NCBI RefSeq assembly: GCF_013624435.2
Contig: NZ_CP061768.1
Location: 1 to 64,000, forward strand
DNA length: 64,000 nucleotides
Reading direction: 5' to 3'
DNA from: Nocardioides campestrisoli
GTDB taxonomy: Bacteria; Actinomycetota; Actinomycetes; Propionibacteriales; Nocardioidaceae
Positions 17,099-28,629 of this stretch are shown here, one piece after another (position 1 is the first letter of the stretch; each line of letters begins with the position of its first letter). The position numbers and the translations under genes were made by a program. The notes below the pieces were generated by a model. That model saw only the letters and a list, made by a program, of their open reading frames with translations, ran no database searches and was not told the origin of the DNA.

Positions 17099-18028
17099 GT
17101 GAGCGAGCCCGCACAGTCCGGGGTCGGGGTGCCGACGTGCTATCGGCACCCCGACCGCGAGACCTGGATCCGCTGCCAGCGCTGTGAGCGCCCGATCTGC
17201 CCCGACTGCATGCGCGACGCCGCCGTCGGGTTCCAGTGCCCCGAGTGCGTGGCCGAGGGCGCCCGCACCACTCGGGCCGGCCAGGCGACGTACGGCGGTC
17301 GCCGCTCGCACGACCCGCGCCAGACGACCATCGCGCTGATCGCGATCAACCTCGCGGTCTGGGTGGGGGTCCTGCTCACCGGGGCCCGCAGCTCCTGGCT
17401 CGCCGACCGGCTGATGCTGCTGCCCCAGGGCCGCTGCGAGACCGGCGGCGGCTACTACCCCGGGGTCGACCAGGCGAGCTGCGCGACCATCCCGGACACC
17501 ACCTGGGTCGACGGCCTCGCCGACGGCTCCTGGTGGATGGCGGTGACCCACGGCTTCGTCCACGTCGACGTGTGGCACATCGCCCTGAACTGCCTGGGCC
17601 TGTGGGTGCTCGGTCCGCCGGTCGAGGCCGCGCTCGGTCGCGTGCGCTTCCTCGCCGTCTACCTGCTCTCCACCCTGACCGCGGGTGCCACGATCTTCTG
17701 GCTCGCCGACCCCGGGGGCAGCACGCTGGGCGCCTCCGGCGGGGTGTTCGGGCTGATGGGCGCCCTGGCCGTGCTCGCGCTCAAGGTCGGGGGCGACCTG
17801 CGCGGCCTGCTCTGGCTGCTCGGGATCAACCTGGTCTTCACCGTGACCTTCCCGGGGATCTCCTGGCAGGGCCACCTCGGCGGACTGCTGGGCGGCGCGC
17901 TGGGGGCGGCGATGATCGTCTGGTCCCCGCGCGGCAAGCACCGCGGCTGGTGGCAGGCGGCCGGGTTCGCGGCGACCGCGGTGCTGCTCGCGGTGGCCTT
18001 CGCGACCCGCGCGGCGATGCTCTCCTGA
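17099..18028 (+). CDS. Rhomboid family intramembrane serine protease with N-terminal zinc finger
   Basis: Predicted intramembrane protease. The 309-aa protein starts with a B-box-like zinc-binding segment (CYRHPDRETWIRCQRC then CPDC and CPEC, about 14-54), then six membrane segments. The catalytic serine lies in GASGGVFG (near 219), the catalytic histidine in WQGHLGG (near 258), and HIALN precedes in the second helix. The zinc-finger-plus-rhomboid layout is widespread in actinobacteria, and the finger probably binds a partner. The GTG start lies 22 bases after ppiA, so the two may be cotranscribed. Confidence 0.9.
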   Translation: MSEPAQSGVGVPTCYRHPDRETWIRCQRCERPICPDCMRDAAVGFQCPECVAEGARTTRAGQATYGGRRSHDPRQTTIALIAINLAVWVGVLLTGARSSWLADRLMLLPQGRCETGGGYYPGVDQASCATIPDTTWVDGLADGSWWMAVTHGFVHVDVWHIALNCLGLWVLGPPVEAALGRVRFLAVYLLSTLTAGATIFWLADPGGSTLGASGGVFGLMGALAVLALKVGGDLRGLLWLLGINLVFTVTFPGISWQGHLGGLLGGALGAAMIVWSPRGKHRGWWQAAGFAATAVLLAVAFATRAAMLS

Positions 18029-18043
18029 GCGGTGTCGCGGCCC

Positions 18044-18171
18044 TGTGGACGCGGGACTCCCCTGGGGATCCGACGCGCGGTGCCTGGGGGAAATTCCTCC
18101 ACAGCTGGGGAGAACCTGTGGATAACTACACGTGTGTAATTCTCCCCAGGGTTATCCCCAGCTGTGGGTAA
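18044..18171. other. Cluster of DnaA-box-like sites with nested inverted repeats
   Basis: The gap between the convergent rhomboid and crgA genes (18029-18198) contains five sites like the DnaA box: TGTGGACGC 18044, TCCTCCACA 18095, TGTGGATAA 18117 (perfect), TTATCCCCA 18152 and TGTGGGTAA 18163. They sit among inverted repeats: CCACAGCTGGGG 18099-18110 with its exact complement at 18156-18167, GGATAAC 18120-18126 with GTTATCC 18151-18157, TGGGGAGAA 18106-18114 with TTCTCCCCA 18140-18148, and a central ACACGTGT at 18128-18135. Because both genes end here, it is not a promoter. It may be a DnaA-binding locus or an elaborate bidirectional terminator. Confidence 0.6.
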
Positions 18172-18198
18172 AGGCCCGGTGCAGAGCCGGGGATCGGC

Positions 18199-18666
18199 TC
18201 ACTCCCAGCGGGTGGCGAAGGTGAAGCCCACGGCCATGAAGCCGATCCCGACCAGCAGGTTGTAGTTGCCCAGGTCGTTGAGCACCCAGACGTTGTCGAG
18301 CTTGTCGCCGCTGAAGATGTAGAACGTGCAGATCCAGATCAGGCCGAGGATGAAGCACCCGACCATCCCGACGACCACGCCGTTGCCCCGACCCAGCGGG
18401 GTGGAGGGGTGGGCCGAGACGGCCAGGCCGAGCATCACGGCGCCGAAGCCGATCAGGTAGTTCCACATGCCGAGGTCGGCCATGAAGGCGGGCTTGCCGG
18501 CCTCGGGCACGGGGACCGCGGTCGGGTCGACGCGCACGACGGCGTAGTAGTAGGCGATCCACGCGATGCCGGCCACGACCAGCAGGATCGCGAGGGCGAA
18601 CCGCCAGGGGAACGAGCGTCCTGTCGTCTCGACGGTGGTCTCCCGGTTGGACTTGCTCTTGGACAC
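18199..18666 (-). CDS. crgA: Cell division protein CrgA, double-length form
   Basis: CrgA is a small division protein that bridges FtsZ-ring and septal peptidoglycan proteins in actinobacteria. The usual form is about 80-95 aa with two membrane helices. This one is 155 aa with four: about 20-40, 66-86, 96-116 and 131-150. The signature occurs twice, as LGMWNYLIGFG in the first half and LGNYNLLVGIG in the second, and the protein ends in the typical ATRW. It looks like a tandem duplication and fusion. The GTG start follows GAGGAG. It diverges from the DUF881 gene across 49 bp. Confidence 0.85.
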   Translation of the reverse strand: MSKSKSNRETTVETTGRSFPWRFALAILLVVAGIAWIAYYYAVVRVDPTAVPVPEAGKPAFMADLGMWNYLIGFGAVMLGLAVSAHPSTPLGRGNGVVVGMVGCFILGLIWICTFYIFSGDKLDNVWVLNDLGNYNLLVGIGFMAVGFTFATRWE

Positions 18667-18715
18667 CTGGGTGCTCCTCGTGGATCGTTGGTGGGCGAGG
18701 GCTAGCGTAGTCGTC

Positions 18716-19468
18716 ATGGAGCCGTCGACCCACGAGTCCCCCGCGCGCCGGCGGTGGCGTCTCGCGACTCCGGCGGTCTTCGTGCTGTGCGGCGTGCTGC
18801 TCGCGGTCAGCGCCGCCAACAGCGACGGCGGCGACCTGCGCCCCACCCGCTACACCGACCTGGCCTCCTACGTCGAGGCGGAGTCCGACGAGGCGACCGC
18901 GCTCACCGCCCGGGTCGGCGAGCTCACCCGGCAGAACGAGCAGCTCTCCCAGAACCTGGGCGACCGTGCGGTCAACCGGTTCAACGCCGAGATCGACGTG
19001 CTCCAGGACCCCGCGGGGCTGACCCCGCGCTCCGGCCCCGCGGTCACCGTGACCCTCGACGACGCCCCGGCCGAGCTGATCGCCGAGGCGGACGGCGACA
19101 CCATCAACGACCTGGTGGTCCACCAGCAGGACCTGCAGGCGGTGGTCAACGCGATGTGGTCCGGCGGGGCCACCGCGGTCACCCTGCAGGGTCAGCGGCT
19201 GATCTCGACCACCGGGATCAAGTGCTCCGGCAACACGGTCCAGCTCCAGGGTGTGCCGTACTCCCCGCCGTACGTGATCACCGCGATCGGGGACCAGGGC
19301 GACATCCTGCGCGCGCTGGAGGGCGACACCTACCTCGACGCCTACCGCGACGCGGCCTTCGACCCGCAGATCGCGGTCGGCTGGGACGTCGCGGTCGAGG
19401 ACTTCAAGACCGCGCCGCCGTACGACGGCCTGCTCGACATCCGCTACGCCCAGCCGATCGACGGCTGA
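18716..19468 (+). CDS. DUF881 family membrane-anchored protein
   Basis: A 250-aa protein with a basic N terminus, one membrane helix (about 16-34), a short coiled-coil (about 52-85) and a DUF881 domain with ITAIGD and a GWDVAVED-type end. The family is conserved beside crgA and pknB in actinobacteria and near division genes in Firmicutes. The role is unknown; the position suggests septum or wall synthesis. ATG 18716 is chosen because TAGCGT ends 7 bases before it, a leaderless arrangement, and upstream in-frame codons lie inside the crgA promoter. Confidence 0.85.
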   Translation: MEPSTHESPARRRWRLATPAVFVLCGVLLAVSAANSDGGDLRPTRYTDLASYVEAESDEATALTARVGELTRQNEQLSQNLGDRAVNRFNAEIDVLQDPAGLTPRSGPAVTVTLDDAPAELIAEADGDTINDLVVHQQDLQAVVNAMWSGGATAVTLQGQRLISTTGIKCSGNTVQLQGVPYSPPYVITAIGDQGDILRALEGDTYLDAYRDAAFDPQIAVGWDVAVEDFKTAPPYDGLLDIRYAQPIDG

Positions 19469-19474
19469 GCGCCG

Positions 19475-21243
19475 CTACCCGCCGGGGGTCGGCGCCTCGG
19501 GCGGCGGCACGACCGGCGTCTCGGTCGCCGTCGGCGTCTCCGTCGGAGCTGTCGGCGTCGGCTCGGGGGTCTCGGTCGGCTCCTCGTAACTGGAGACGTA
19601 GATGACCACCGTGCTGCCCTCGGGCGCCTCGCGGCCCGCCTCCGGGGTCTGGCCGACCACCTGTCCCCGCGGCTCGGTCGTCTCGGCGGTCTCCACCACC
19701 TCGGGCACGAAGTTGAGGGCCTCGAGCGCCTTGACCGCCTCCTGGCGCCGCATCCCCACCACCTGGGGGATCTGCTCGGGGCCGTCGGAGAAGAAGAGCG
19801 TCACGACGGTGCCCTCCGGCACCTGCTGCCCGGCCTCGGGGCTGATCTCCACCACCTGGCCGCGCGGCTCGTCGGACTCGCGCTCCTCCATCTTGACCTT
19901 GAGGTTGCGCTTGCTCAGCACCTCCTTGGCGGCCTCGCGGTCCTGGCCCACCAGGAACGGCACCTCCACCATCGGTGCTCCGGTGGAGACGGTGATGCTG
20001 ATGACCGTGCCAGGGTCGACGTAGGTGTCGTTGGGCTGCTGCCGGATCACCTCGTCGGCGGCCGCGTCGGCGGAGGCCTCGTACTGCGGCTCCCCGACGA
20101 CCAGTCCCTCGTCGCGGATCGCCGCCCGGGCCTCGGCCTCGGTCATGCCGATCAGGTCCGGCACCCGCACCTGCTCGGCCGGGGCGAAGAAGAGCTTGGG
20201 GATGCCCCAGGCGGCGAGCGCGATCACGGCGATCGCGGCCAGCGCGATCCCGACCAGGACGGCGGTGCGGTGCCGGTCGGGACCGTCGTCGTCGCCGGGC
20301 GGGGGAGTCTGCGGCAGGCTCACTGGGGCGGTCGGCGCGGCCGGGGGCGGCGATGCGGGCGGCTGGGCCACCGTCACCTGCTGGCCGGCCAGGTAGCGCT
20401 CGATGTCGGCGCGCATGGCCGAGGCGCTCTGGTAGCGGTCCTCGACCCGCTTGGCCAGCGCCTTGAGCACGATCGCGTCGATCTCCGGCGGCAGGTCGGC
20501 GTCGTGGTCGGACGGCGGAGCCGCGGGCTCGCGGACGTGCTGGTAGGCCACCGCGACCGGGCTGTCGCCGATGAACGGCGGGCGGCCGGTGAGCAGCTCG
20601 TAGAGCAGGCAGCCGGTGGAGTAGACGTCCGAGCGGGAGTCGACGGTCTCGCCGCGGGCCTGCTCGGGGGAGAGGTACTGCGCGGTGCCCACGACCGCCG
20701 CGGTCTGGGTCATCGTGTTGGAAGCGTCGGAGACCGCGCGGGCGATCCCGAAGTCCATCACCTTGACGTCGCCGCTGGGGGTGAGCATCACGTTGCCCGG
20801 CTTGATGTCGCGGTGGATGATCCCGGCGCGGTGGCTGTAGTCGAGCGCGGCCAGCACGTCGCTGGTGATCTCCAGCGCCCGCTCCGGCAGGATCTTGCGC
20901 CCCTCCCGCAGGATGTCGCGCAGCGTGCGGCCGGCGACGTACTCCATCACGATGTAGGGCTGGGAGACGCCGCCTTCGGGGCTGCCGTCGTCCGACCACT
21001 CCTCGCCGGTGTCGTAGACCGAGACGATGGAGGGGTGGTTGAGGGAGGCCGAGGACTGCGCCTCGCGGCGGAACCGGGCCTGGAAGGTGGCGTCGCTGGC
21101 CAGGTCGGTGCGCAGCCGCTTGACCGCCACGGTGCGGCCCAGTCGGGTGTCGATGCCCTTGCGGACCTCGGCCATCCCGCCGCGGCCGAGCAGCTCGCCC
21201 AGCTCGTAGCGACCGCCGACCGTCGTCGACCCTGCGTTGCTCA

Positions 21244-21244
<1 letters not shown>
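19475..21244 (-). CDS. pknB: Ser/Thr protein kinase with PASTA repeats, PknB-type
   Basis: Transmembrane kinase that senses wall precursors through PASTA domains and phosphorylates growth and division proteins. The 589-aa protein has the kinase domain at about 10-275 with the Gly-rich loop LGRGGMAEV, HRDIKPGNV and DFGIAR, a juxtamembrane Pro-rich stretch, one membrane helix (about 325-345), and three PASTA units. It ends in a Thr/Pro/Glu tail. Mycobacterial PknB has four PASTA units, so this one is shorter. ATG 21244 overlaps the upstream kinase stop (TGATG); a GTG one codon earlier is possible. A GAGGA site lies upstream. Confidence 0.94.
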
Positions 21245-22919
<1,675 letters not shown>

Positions 22920-22923
<4 letters not shown>

Positions 22924-24386
22924 TGGGTGATCACCGCTTCCATGACAGCCTTCGCGATCGGTCCGCCGAGGCGTCCTCCGGCGATCTCGCCCCGGGGGAT
23001 GTCGGCCTTCTGGATCATCACCGCGACGGCGACCTGCGGGTCGTCGGCCGGCGCGAACGAGGTGAACCAGGCGTACGGCGGGACGTCGTCGAGCCCGCTC
23101 TGCGCGGTCCCGGTCTTGCCCGCCACCGAGACCCCGGGGATCGCCGCGGGGGAGGCGGTGCCGCTCTCGACGGTCGAGACCAGCAGGTCGGTCAGGCCGC
23201 GTGCGGTCGCCGAGGAGACCGCCCGGCTCAGCTCCTCGGGCTCGGTCTGGTCGAGCACCTGCAGGCTGGGCGAGCTGACCTTGTCGACCAGGTAGGGCTT
23301 CATCACCGACCCGCCGTTGGCCACGCCGGCGGCCACCATCGCCATCTGCAGCGGAGTGGCGGCGACCTCGAACTGGCCGATGCCCGACTGGCCCAGCTGG
23401 GCCTCGTCCATCTCCTCGGGGTAGATCGAGGTGGCCTGCCGCAGCTCCTCGAAGTACTGCCGGTTGAAGCCGAACTTGTCGGCCTGGTCGCGCATCGCGT
23501 CGACGCCGAGCTCGACGGCCAGCTGGGCGAAGGTGGTGTTGCAGGAGTTCTCCATCGCCTGGGCGAAGGGGATCCGGTCGGTGCCGCAGGCCCGGCCCTC
23601 GTTGTCGAGCAGGCCGGTCTCGCCGGTGGTCAGCGGCAGCTGGTAGCTGGCGCCGCCGGGCACCAGCGAGGACGCGTCGTACTTGCCGGACTCGATCGCC
23701 GCGGCGGCGGTGACGATCTTGAAGACCGACCCGGGCGGCAGCCGGGTGGAGGTACCGCGGTTGAGCAGCGGGTCGCCGGGAGCCTTGTCGAGCTCGGTCT
23801 GCGCGGTGGTCACCTCGCCGAGGCGGTGGCTGGCCAGCCGGTTGGGGTCGTAGCTGGGCACCGAGACCATCGCCAGGATCTTGCCGGTGCTCGGCTCCAG
23901 GGCGACCACCGCACCCTCGACGTCGCCGGGCAGCGCCTCCAGCCCGTCGTACGCCGCCTGCTGGGCCGCGGGGTTGATGGTCACCTGCACGCTGCCGCCC
24001 TGCGGCTCGGTGTTGCTGAGCATGTCGACCAGCCGGGTGACGAACAGGCGCGAGTCCTCGCCGGAGAGGACCGCGTTCTGGCTGCGCTCCAGCCCGGTCT
24101 GGTCGAAGTAGGTGAACGCCCCGGTCACCGGTGCGTAGAGGAAGGGGCGCGGGTACACGCGCTGGTACTCGTACTTGTCGTCGCTGGGCACCGACTCCGC
24201 GATCGCCTGCCGGCCGACCAGGATCGGGCCGCGCTCGCGGGAGAACGCCGCCTCGATCACGCGCCGGTTGAGCGGGTCGTCGCCGAGCTCTCCGGCCTTC
24301 CAGTACTGCAGGTAGGTGGAGTTGGCGAGCAGGGCCAGGAAGAGGAGCAGGCAGAAGGTCGCCACGGTGCGGATGGGCTTGTTCAT
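22920..24386 (-). CDS. pbpA: Penicillin-binding protein, class B transpeptidase
   Basis: D,D-transpeptidase that cross-links peptidoglycan, working with the SEDS polymerase encoded just upstream. The 488-aa protein has an N-terminal membrane anchor (about 8-26), a dimerisation region, and the three catalytic motifs: SVFK (SxxK), SCN (SxN) and KTGTAQ (KTG). The open frame extends upstream, but the ATG at 24386 is chosen because it overlaps the rodA stop by 4 bp (ATGA) and gives a normal-length protein with a proper anchor. Expression depends on the fhaA-pknB operon. Confidence 0.95.
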
Positions 24387-25783
24387 CGCAGCCTCACCAC
24401 CTGGGTCGCGTCGTCGTCGGTCGGGCCGGAGTCGGGGGAGAGGTCCGGCGGTGGGCGCCGGGCCTGGTCGGAGATCCGCGCGATCAGCGCGACGATCACC
24501 CAGTTGGCGACCAGCGACGAGCCGCCGTAGGAGAGGAACGGCGTGGTCAGGCCGGTCAGCGGGATCAGGCCGGTGACGCCGCCGACGACCACGAAGACCT
24601 GGAGCGCGATGACTGCGGCCAGACCGGTCGCGACCAGCTTGCCGAACCCGTCGCGGCAGATCAGCGCGGTGCGCAGCGCCCGCTCCACGATGAGGGCGTA
24701 GAGCAGCAGCACCGCCATCACCCCGGTCAGGCCCAGCTCCTCGCCGATCGAGGCGATGATGAAGTCCGACTCCGCCACCGGCACCCGGTCCGGGCGGCCC
24801 TCGCCGAAGCCGCGGCCGATCAGCCCGCCCCAGGCCATCCCGAAGAGGCCCTCGACCAGCTGGAACGAGCCGGGGGTCGCGTCGTAGTAGGCCATCGGGT
24901 CGAGCCAGATGTTGAAGCGGTTCCGTACGTGGCCGAAGAGCTGGTAGCCCAGGAAGGCGCCGCCGGAGAAGAGGACCAGCCCGACCACCGGCCAGCCGGC
25001 CCGTTCGGTGGCCACGTAGAGCATCACCAGGAAGAGGCCGAAGAAGAGCAGGCTGGAGCCGAGGTCGCGCTGGAAGACCAGGATGCCGAGGCTGACCACC
25101 CACATCGCCAGGATCGGACCGAGGTCGCGACCGCGCGGCAGGTCGAGGAAGAGGAACCGACGCCCGGCCAGGGCCAGCGCGTCGCGGTGCAGCACCAGGT
25201 AGCCGGCGATCGCGATCACCAGCAGCACCTTGGCCAGCTCGCCGGGCTGGAAGCTGAACGGGCCGACCCGGATCCAGATCTGGGCGCCGAAGTTGCTGTA
25301 GCCCAGGCCCGGGACCAGCGGCAGCAGCAGCAGCACCACCGCGGCCAGCGCGCTGGTGTAGGTGAACCGCTGGAGCACCCGGTGGTCGCGGACCAGCACC
25401 ATCGTGCCGATGAAGAGCCCCACCCCGAGGGTCATCCAGATCAGCTGCTGCTGGGCGAAGTCGTGGGGGCGACCCGCGGCCTCCTTGGCCAGGTCGAGCC
25501 GGTAGATGATCGCCAGGCCGAGGCCGTTGAGCGCGGCGACCACCGGGAGCAGCACGGGGTCGGCGTACGGGGCGAAGAAGCGGAGCGTGAAGTGGGCGGC
25601 CAGCACCAGGGCGGTCAGCCAGCCGCCGTAGCCGATCAGGTTGACCGGCACCTCGCCGTCGACCCCCAGGCCGACGGCCGCGTACGCCCCGATGCCCACC
25701 GCGAGGGCGAGCACGAGCAGGAAGAGCTCCGCGCCCCGCCGACGGCGGTGCACGAATCCCATCAGGGCTCCGGTCTGGCTCAC
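24383..25783 (-). CDS. rodA: SEDS family peptidoglycan glycosyltransferase RodA
   Basis: Polymerises lipid II into glycan strands and pairs with PbpA. The 466-aa protein has about ten to twelve membrane segments and SEDS signatures: the QPGELAK segment, the catalytic-loop aspartate in AESDFIIASIGEELG, and the closing TTPFLSYGGSS motif. The GTG start has GAGGAG about 9 bases upstream. A 76-bp gap separates it from pstP, the largest spacing in the operon, which leaves room for an internal promoter. A short charged tail ends the protein. Confidence 0.94.
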   Translation of the reverse strand: MSQTGALMGFVHRRRRGAELFLLVLALAVGIGAYAAVGLGVDGEVPVNLIGYGGWLTALVLAAHFTLRFFAPYADPVLLPVVAALNGLGLAIIYRLDLAKEAAGRPHDFAQQQLIWMTLGVGLFIGTMVLVRDHRVLQRFTYTSALAAVVLLLLPLVPGLGYSNFGAQIWIRVGPFSFQPGELAKVLLVIAIAGYLVLHRDALALAGRRFLFLDLPRGRDLGPILAMWVVSLGILVFQRDLGSSLLFFGLFLVMLYVATERAGWPVVGLVLFSGGAFLGYQLFGHVRNRFNIWLDPMAYYDATPGSFQLVEGLFGMAWGGLIGRGFGEGRPDRVPVAESDFIIASIGEELGLTGVMAVLLLYALIVERALRTALICRDGFGKLVATGLAAVIALQVFVVVGGVTGLIPLTGLTTPFLSYGGSSLVANWVIVALIARISDQARRPPPDLSPDSGPTDDDATQVVRLR

Positions 25784-25859
25784 GGGTGCGGCTCGGCTCC
25801 TCGTCGTGTTCTCGGCGTGTGGTCTGGGTGCATGGGTGCGGGCCTCGGGTGGACCCGGC

Positions 25860-27260
25860 TCAGTCGGGGAGCTGCTGGGCGGCCAGGTTGTCGACCACCT
25901 GCTCCGCCTTCGCCAGGTCGTCTGCCTCGATGCCCTCGCGGACCTGGTTGGCGTCGTACTCCGAGAGGTTGTCCAGGGAGATGTCGGTGGTCTCGTAGGG
26001 GCTGGAGAGCTCGATGCCCGGCACCTCGGCGTTGATCCCGCGGAAAATCGTCACCACGCCGTCCTGCTCGCCGACGTAGAACTGCTGCTGGCTCCAGTGC
26101 CAGGCCACGGCCAGGCCCACCCAGGCGATGCCGGCCACCACCAGGGTGACCAGGAGCCGACGCAGCCAGATGAACCGCTGCGGGGGACGGGGGGCGTAGC
26201 GCACGGCCTCGGGGTCGAACGGCTCCTGCGGGTCCAGAGCCGAGGGTCGGTCGGCCACCGCGGTCGCCGCCCGTCCGCCGGAGGGATCCGGCTGCTGCCC
26301 GCCGTGGCCGGCGCCGGGCACGGGGCCACCGGTCGGGTTGACGCCGCCGGTGCTGCGGCGGGGCAGCTCGGCGGCGGCGCCCACCAGCAGCGGGGTCAGC
26401 TCGTCGGGTGCCGGGTCGGTGGAGGCCACCACGTCGGCGACGATGCAGGTCACGTTGTCGGAGCTGCCTGCCTCCAGGCTGGCGCGCACCAGCTCGACCG
26501 CTGCGTAGTCCGGGGTGCCGGTGGCCAGGATGGTGCCCAGCCGGTCGTCCTCGAGGACCCCGGAGGCGCCGTCGCTGCACAGCAGGATCCGGTCGCCCTC
26601 GACCAGCTCGACGGTGAACAGGTCGGGGGCCGGGTCGTGCACCCCGTCGAGCGCCTTGAGGATCAGGTTGCGGTGCGGGTGCACTCGCGACTCGGCCTCG
26701 GTGATCCGGCCCTCGTCGATCAGCCCCTGCACGAAGGTGTGGTCGTGGGTGAGCTGGGAGATCTCGCCCTGGCGCCACAGGTAGGCGCGGCTGTCGCCGA
26801 CGTGGCCCAGGCCCAGCACGTGGCCGTCGAAGGCGGCCAGGGTGGCGGTGGTGCTGGTGCCGGAGATCGAGGGGTCCTCCTCGACCAGCTCCGCGATCCG
26901 GTCGTGCGCCCGGTGCAGGGCACCGGCGACCCGGGTGAGCAGCGCCTCCCCGTCGGCCTGCGAGGGCGGCTCGTCGAGCCGACGCAGCACGGAGACGGCG
27001 GTGCTGGAGGCGAGGTCGCCGCGGGCGGCGCCCCCCACCCCGTCGCAGACCGCGAGCAGCCAGGGTCCGGCGTACCCGCTGTCCTGGTTGTCCTTGCGCA
27101 CCCGGCCGACGTCGGAGATCGCCGCGTAGTTGAGCTTCTTCGCCGTGTGACCCGCTGCCACGCGGGCGCGCTCCGCGGTGTCGGCCTGCTCCTCGATCGG
27201 GGGCAGACCGCGCGCCAGAGACGGGTCTCGCGCCACGGTGTCGTTCTCGGGGTCGGTCAC
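25860..27260 (-). CDS. pstP: PP2C-type Ser/Thr phosphatase PstP
   Basis: Removes phosphate from PknA, PknB and their targets. The 466-aa protein has the PPM motifs DVGRVRKDNQD, CDGVGGAARGD, LLCSDGASG and SSDNVTC that supply the metal-binding aspartates, then a Pro/Gly linker, one membrane helix (about 355-375) and an extracellular C terminus with a predicted helical end. GTG 27260 is used; earlier in-frame codons fall within the fhaB gene. The gap to fhaB is 8 bp, so coupling is likely. Confidence 0.93.
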   Translation of the reverse strand: MTDPENDTVARDPSLARGLPPIEEQADTAERARVAAGHTAKKLNYAAISDVGRVRKDNQDSGYAGPWLLAVCDGVGGAARGDLASSTAVSVLRRLDEPPSQADGEALLTRVAGALHRAHDRIAELVEEDPSISGTSTTATLAAFDGHVLGLGHVGDSRAYLWRQGEISQLTHDHTFVQGLIDEGRITEAESRVHPHRNLILKALDGVHDPAPDLFTVELVEGDRILLCSDGASGVLEDDRLGTILATGTPDYAAVELVRASLEAGSSDNVTCIVADVVASTDPAPDELTPLLVGAAAELPRRSTGGVNPTGGPVPGAGHGGQQPDPSGGRAATAVADRPSALDPQEPFDPEAVRYAPRPPQRFIWLRRLLVTLVVAGIAWVGLAVAWHWSQQQFYVGEQDGVVTIFRGINAEVPGIELSSPYETTDISLDNLSEYDANQVREGIEADDLAKAEQVVDNLAAQQLPD

Positions 27261-27268
27261 GACGCGGC

Positions 27269-27733
27269 CTACTTCCGGAGCTCGAGGATCGTCTTGCCGA
27301 TCCGCACCTGGGTACCGAGGGTGATGGTGGTGGGCTGGGTGATCCGGGCGGCGCCGACGTAGGTGCCGTTGGTCGAGCCCAGGTCCTCGACGTACCACTG
27401 GTCGCCCGAGGCGGCGACCCGCGCGTGCCGGGTGGAGACGTAGTCGTCGTCGAGGCGGATCGCCGCGTCCGAGCCCCGGCCGATCAGCAGCGGGGCGGCA
27501 GCCAGGTCGGCCCGCTCACCGGCATTGGCCCCCTCGACCACAGCCAGGTGGGTGGGGGCGCCGCGGCGGCGGACCGGCTTGGCCTGCTTGCCGCCCTTCT
27601 TCTTGGCCCCCCGAGCCTCGGGGACCCGGGCGCCGAACATGTCCGAGCGGATCACCGAGACCGCGGAGAGCACGAAGATCCAGAGCACCGCCAGGTAGGC
27701 GAAGCGGATCAGGAACAGGGTCAGCTCGGACAC
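27269..27733 (-). CDS. Membrane-anchored FHA protein, FhaB/FipA-type
   Basis: Phosphothreonine reader in the PknA/PknB pathway, linked to division in mycobacteria. The 154-aa protein has an N-terminal membrane helix (about 5-26), a basic linker, and an FHA domain with [10 protein letters not shown], the RHARV phosphopeptide-binding strand and [10 protein letters not shown]. The GTG start lies 4 bases after the fhaA stop. All key FHA residues (Gly-Arg, Ser/Thr, His, Asn) are present. Confidence 0.92.
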   Translation of the reverse strand: MSELTLFLIRFAYLAVLWIFVLSAVSVIRSDMFGARVPEARGAKKKGGKQAKPVRRRGAPTHLAVVEGANAGERADLAAAPLLIGRGSDAAIRLDDDYVSTRHARVAASGDQWYVEDLGSTNGTYVGAARITQPTTITLGTQVRIGKTILELRK

Positions 27734-27737
27734 CGGG

Positions 27738-28457
27738 TCAGCTCCTGTCCGTCGGGTCGGGGACGACGCGGACGACGAGCTCGGTGTTGCCGATCCGCAC
27801 CACCGTGCCGTCGGTCACCGGGGCCCGGTCGATCTTGCGGCCGTCGACCAGCATCCCGTTGGTCGACCCCAGGTCGCGAACCGAGACGTCCAGCGCACCG
27901 CCGGGGCGGTCGGCGACCACGAACTCGACGTGCCGCCGGCTGATCCCGGGGTCACTGATCCGGATGTCGGACTCGCTGCCGCGGCCGATCACCACGCCCG
28001 GCGGCAGCAGCGGGTGGGAGGTGCCGTTGACCTCCAGCTGCACCTGCGGGGTGCGGTGCCGGGTGCGGTGGTCGTCGCCGGTGACCGAGGCCTGGGCCCG
28101 GCTGCGGATCCGGAACCTGCCGGTGGTCAGGTCCTCGGCCGACTCGAAGGCGATGTGCACCGGGCCGGGGAACACGTAGCCCTGGGCGTCGGCGTGGTCC
28201 TGCAGCTGGTCGGCGAGGTCGCGGGCCATCGCGTTGTCGTACGGCGAGAGCCGCTCCAGGTCGGTGTCGGAGAGCTCGACGGAGAAGTCGTTGGGCACCA
28301 GGCGCCGGTCGCGGCTGAGGATCTGGGTGTTGTTGTCGATCTCGCGCTGCAGCGCGGCGGAGATCTCCACCGGCTGGACGGCGCTGCGGAAGGCGCGCGC
28401 GAAGGCACCGGAGATCAGCTGCTCGAGCTTCTGCTCGAAGCGCTGCAAGCCACTCAC
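27738..28457 (-). CDS. FHA domain protein FhaA-type with N-terminal DUF3662 region
   Basis: Cytoplasmic FHA protein that in mycobacteria binds phosphorylated MviN and acts in wall synthesis. The 239-aa product has an N-terminal DUF3662-type domain ([19 protein letters not shown], about 4-120), a linker, and a C-terminal FHA domain with [18 protein letters not shown] and [12 protein letters not shown] 28457 is chosen because GGAG lies 6 bases upstream and the protein then starts like other FhaA proteins. An ATG at 28535 would add 26 acidic residues but has a poor ribosome site. This is the first gene of the seven-gene envelope operon. Confidence 0.9.
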   Translation of the reverse strand: MSGLQRFEQKLEQLISGAFARAFRSAVQPVEISAALQREIDNNTQILSRDRRLVPNDFSVELSDTDLERLSPYDNAMARDLADQLQDHADAQGYVFPGPVHIAFESAEDLTTGRFRIRSRAQASVTGDDHRTRHRTPQVQLEVNGTSHPLLPPGVVIGRGSESDIRISDPGISRRHVEFVVADRPGGALDVSVRDLGSTNGMLVDGRKIDRAPVTDGTVVRIGNTELVVRVVPDPTDRS

Positions 28458-28586
28458 GCCCGCTCCTGTTCCGTCGTCGTTGCCGTCCGAGCCGTCCTCG
28501 GGTGTCGGACTTCCCGTGATCGTATCGGGATGCATGGTCGCAGCCCGGGTGCCACGACGTCCGCGACGGGTCCGTGAGCCGTCGGT

Positions 28587-28616
28587 TTGGGTGCCGGGGT
28601 TGGGGTGGGATACGGT
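28587..28616 (+). promoter_or_regulatory. Probable promoter of tRNA-Leu
   Basis: TTGGGT at 28587-28592 and TACGGT at 28611-28616 are separated by 18 bases. Transcription would begin about 6 bases before the tRNA. Confidence 0.5.
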
Positions 28617-28629
28617 GATCCCGCTTCTG

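Noticed and set aside
18128-18135. ACACGTGT as a parS-like site
   Set aside because: It shares only the CACGTG centre with the ParB site TGTTTCACGTGAAACA. The outer bases do not match, and no parAB genes are in the window.
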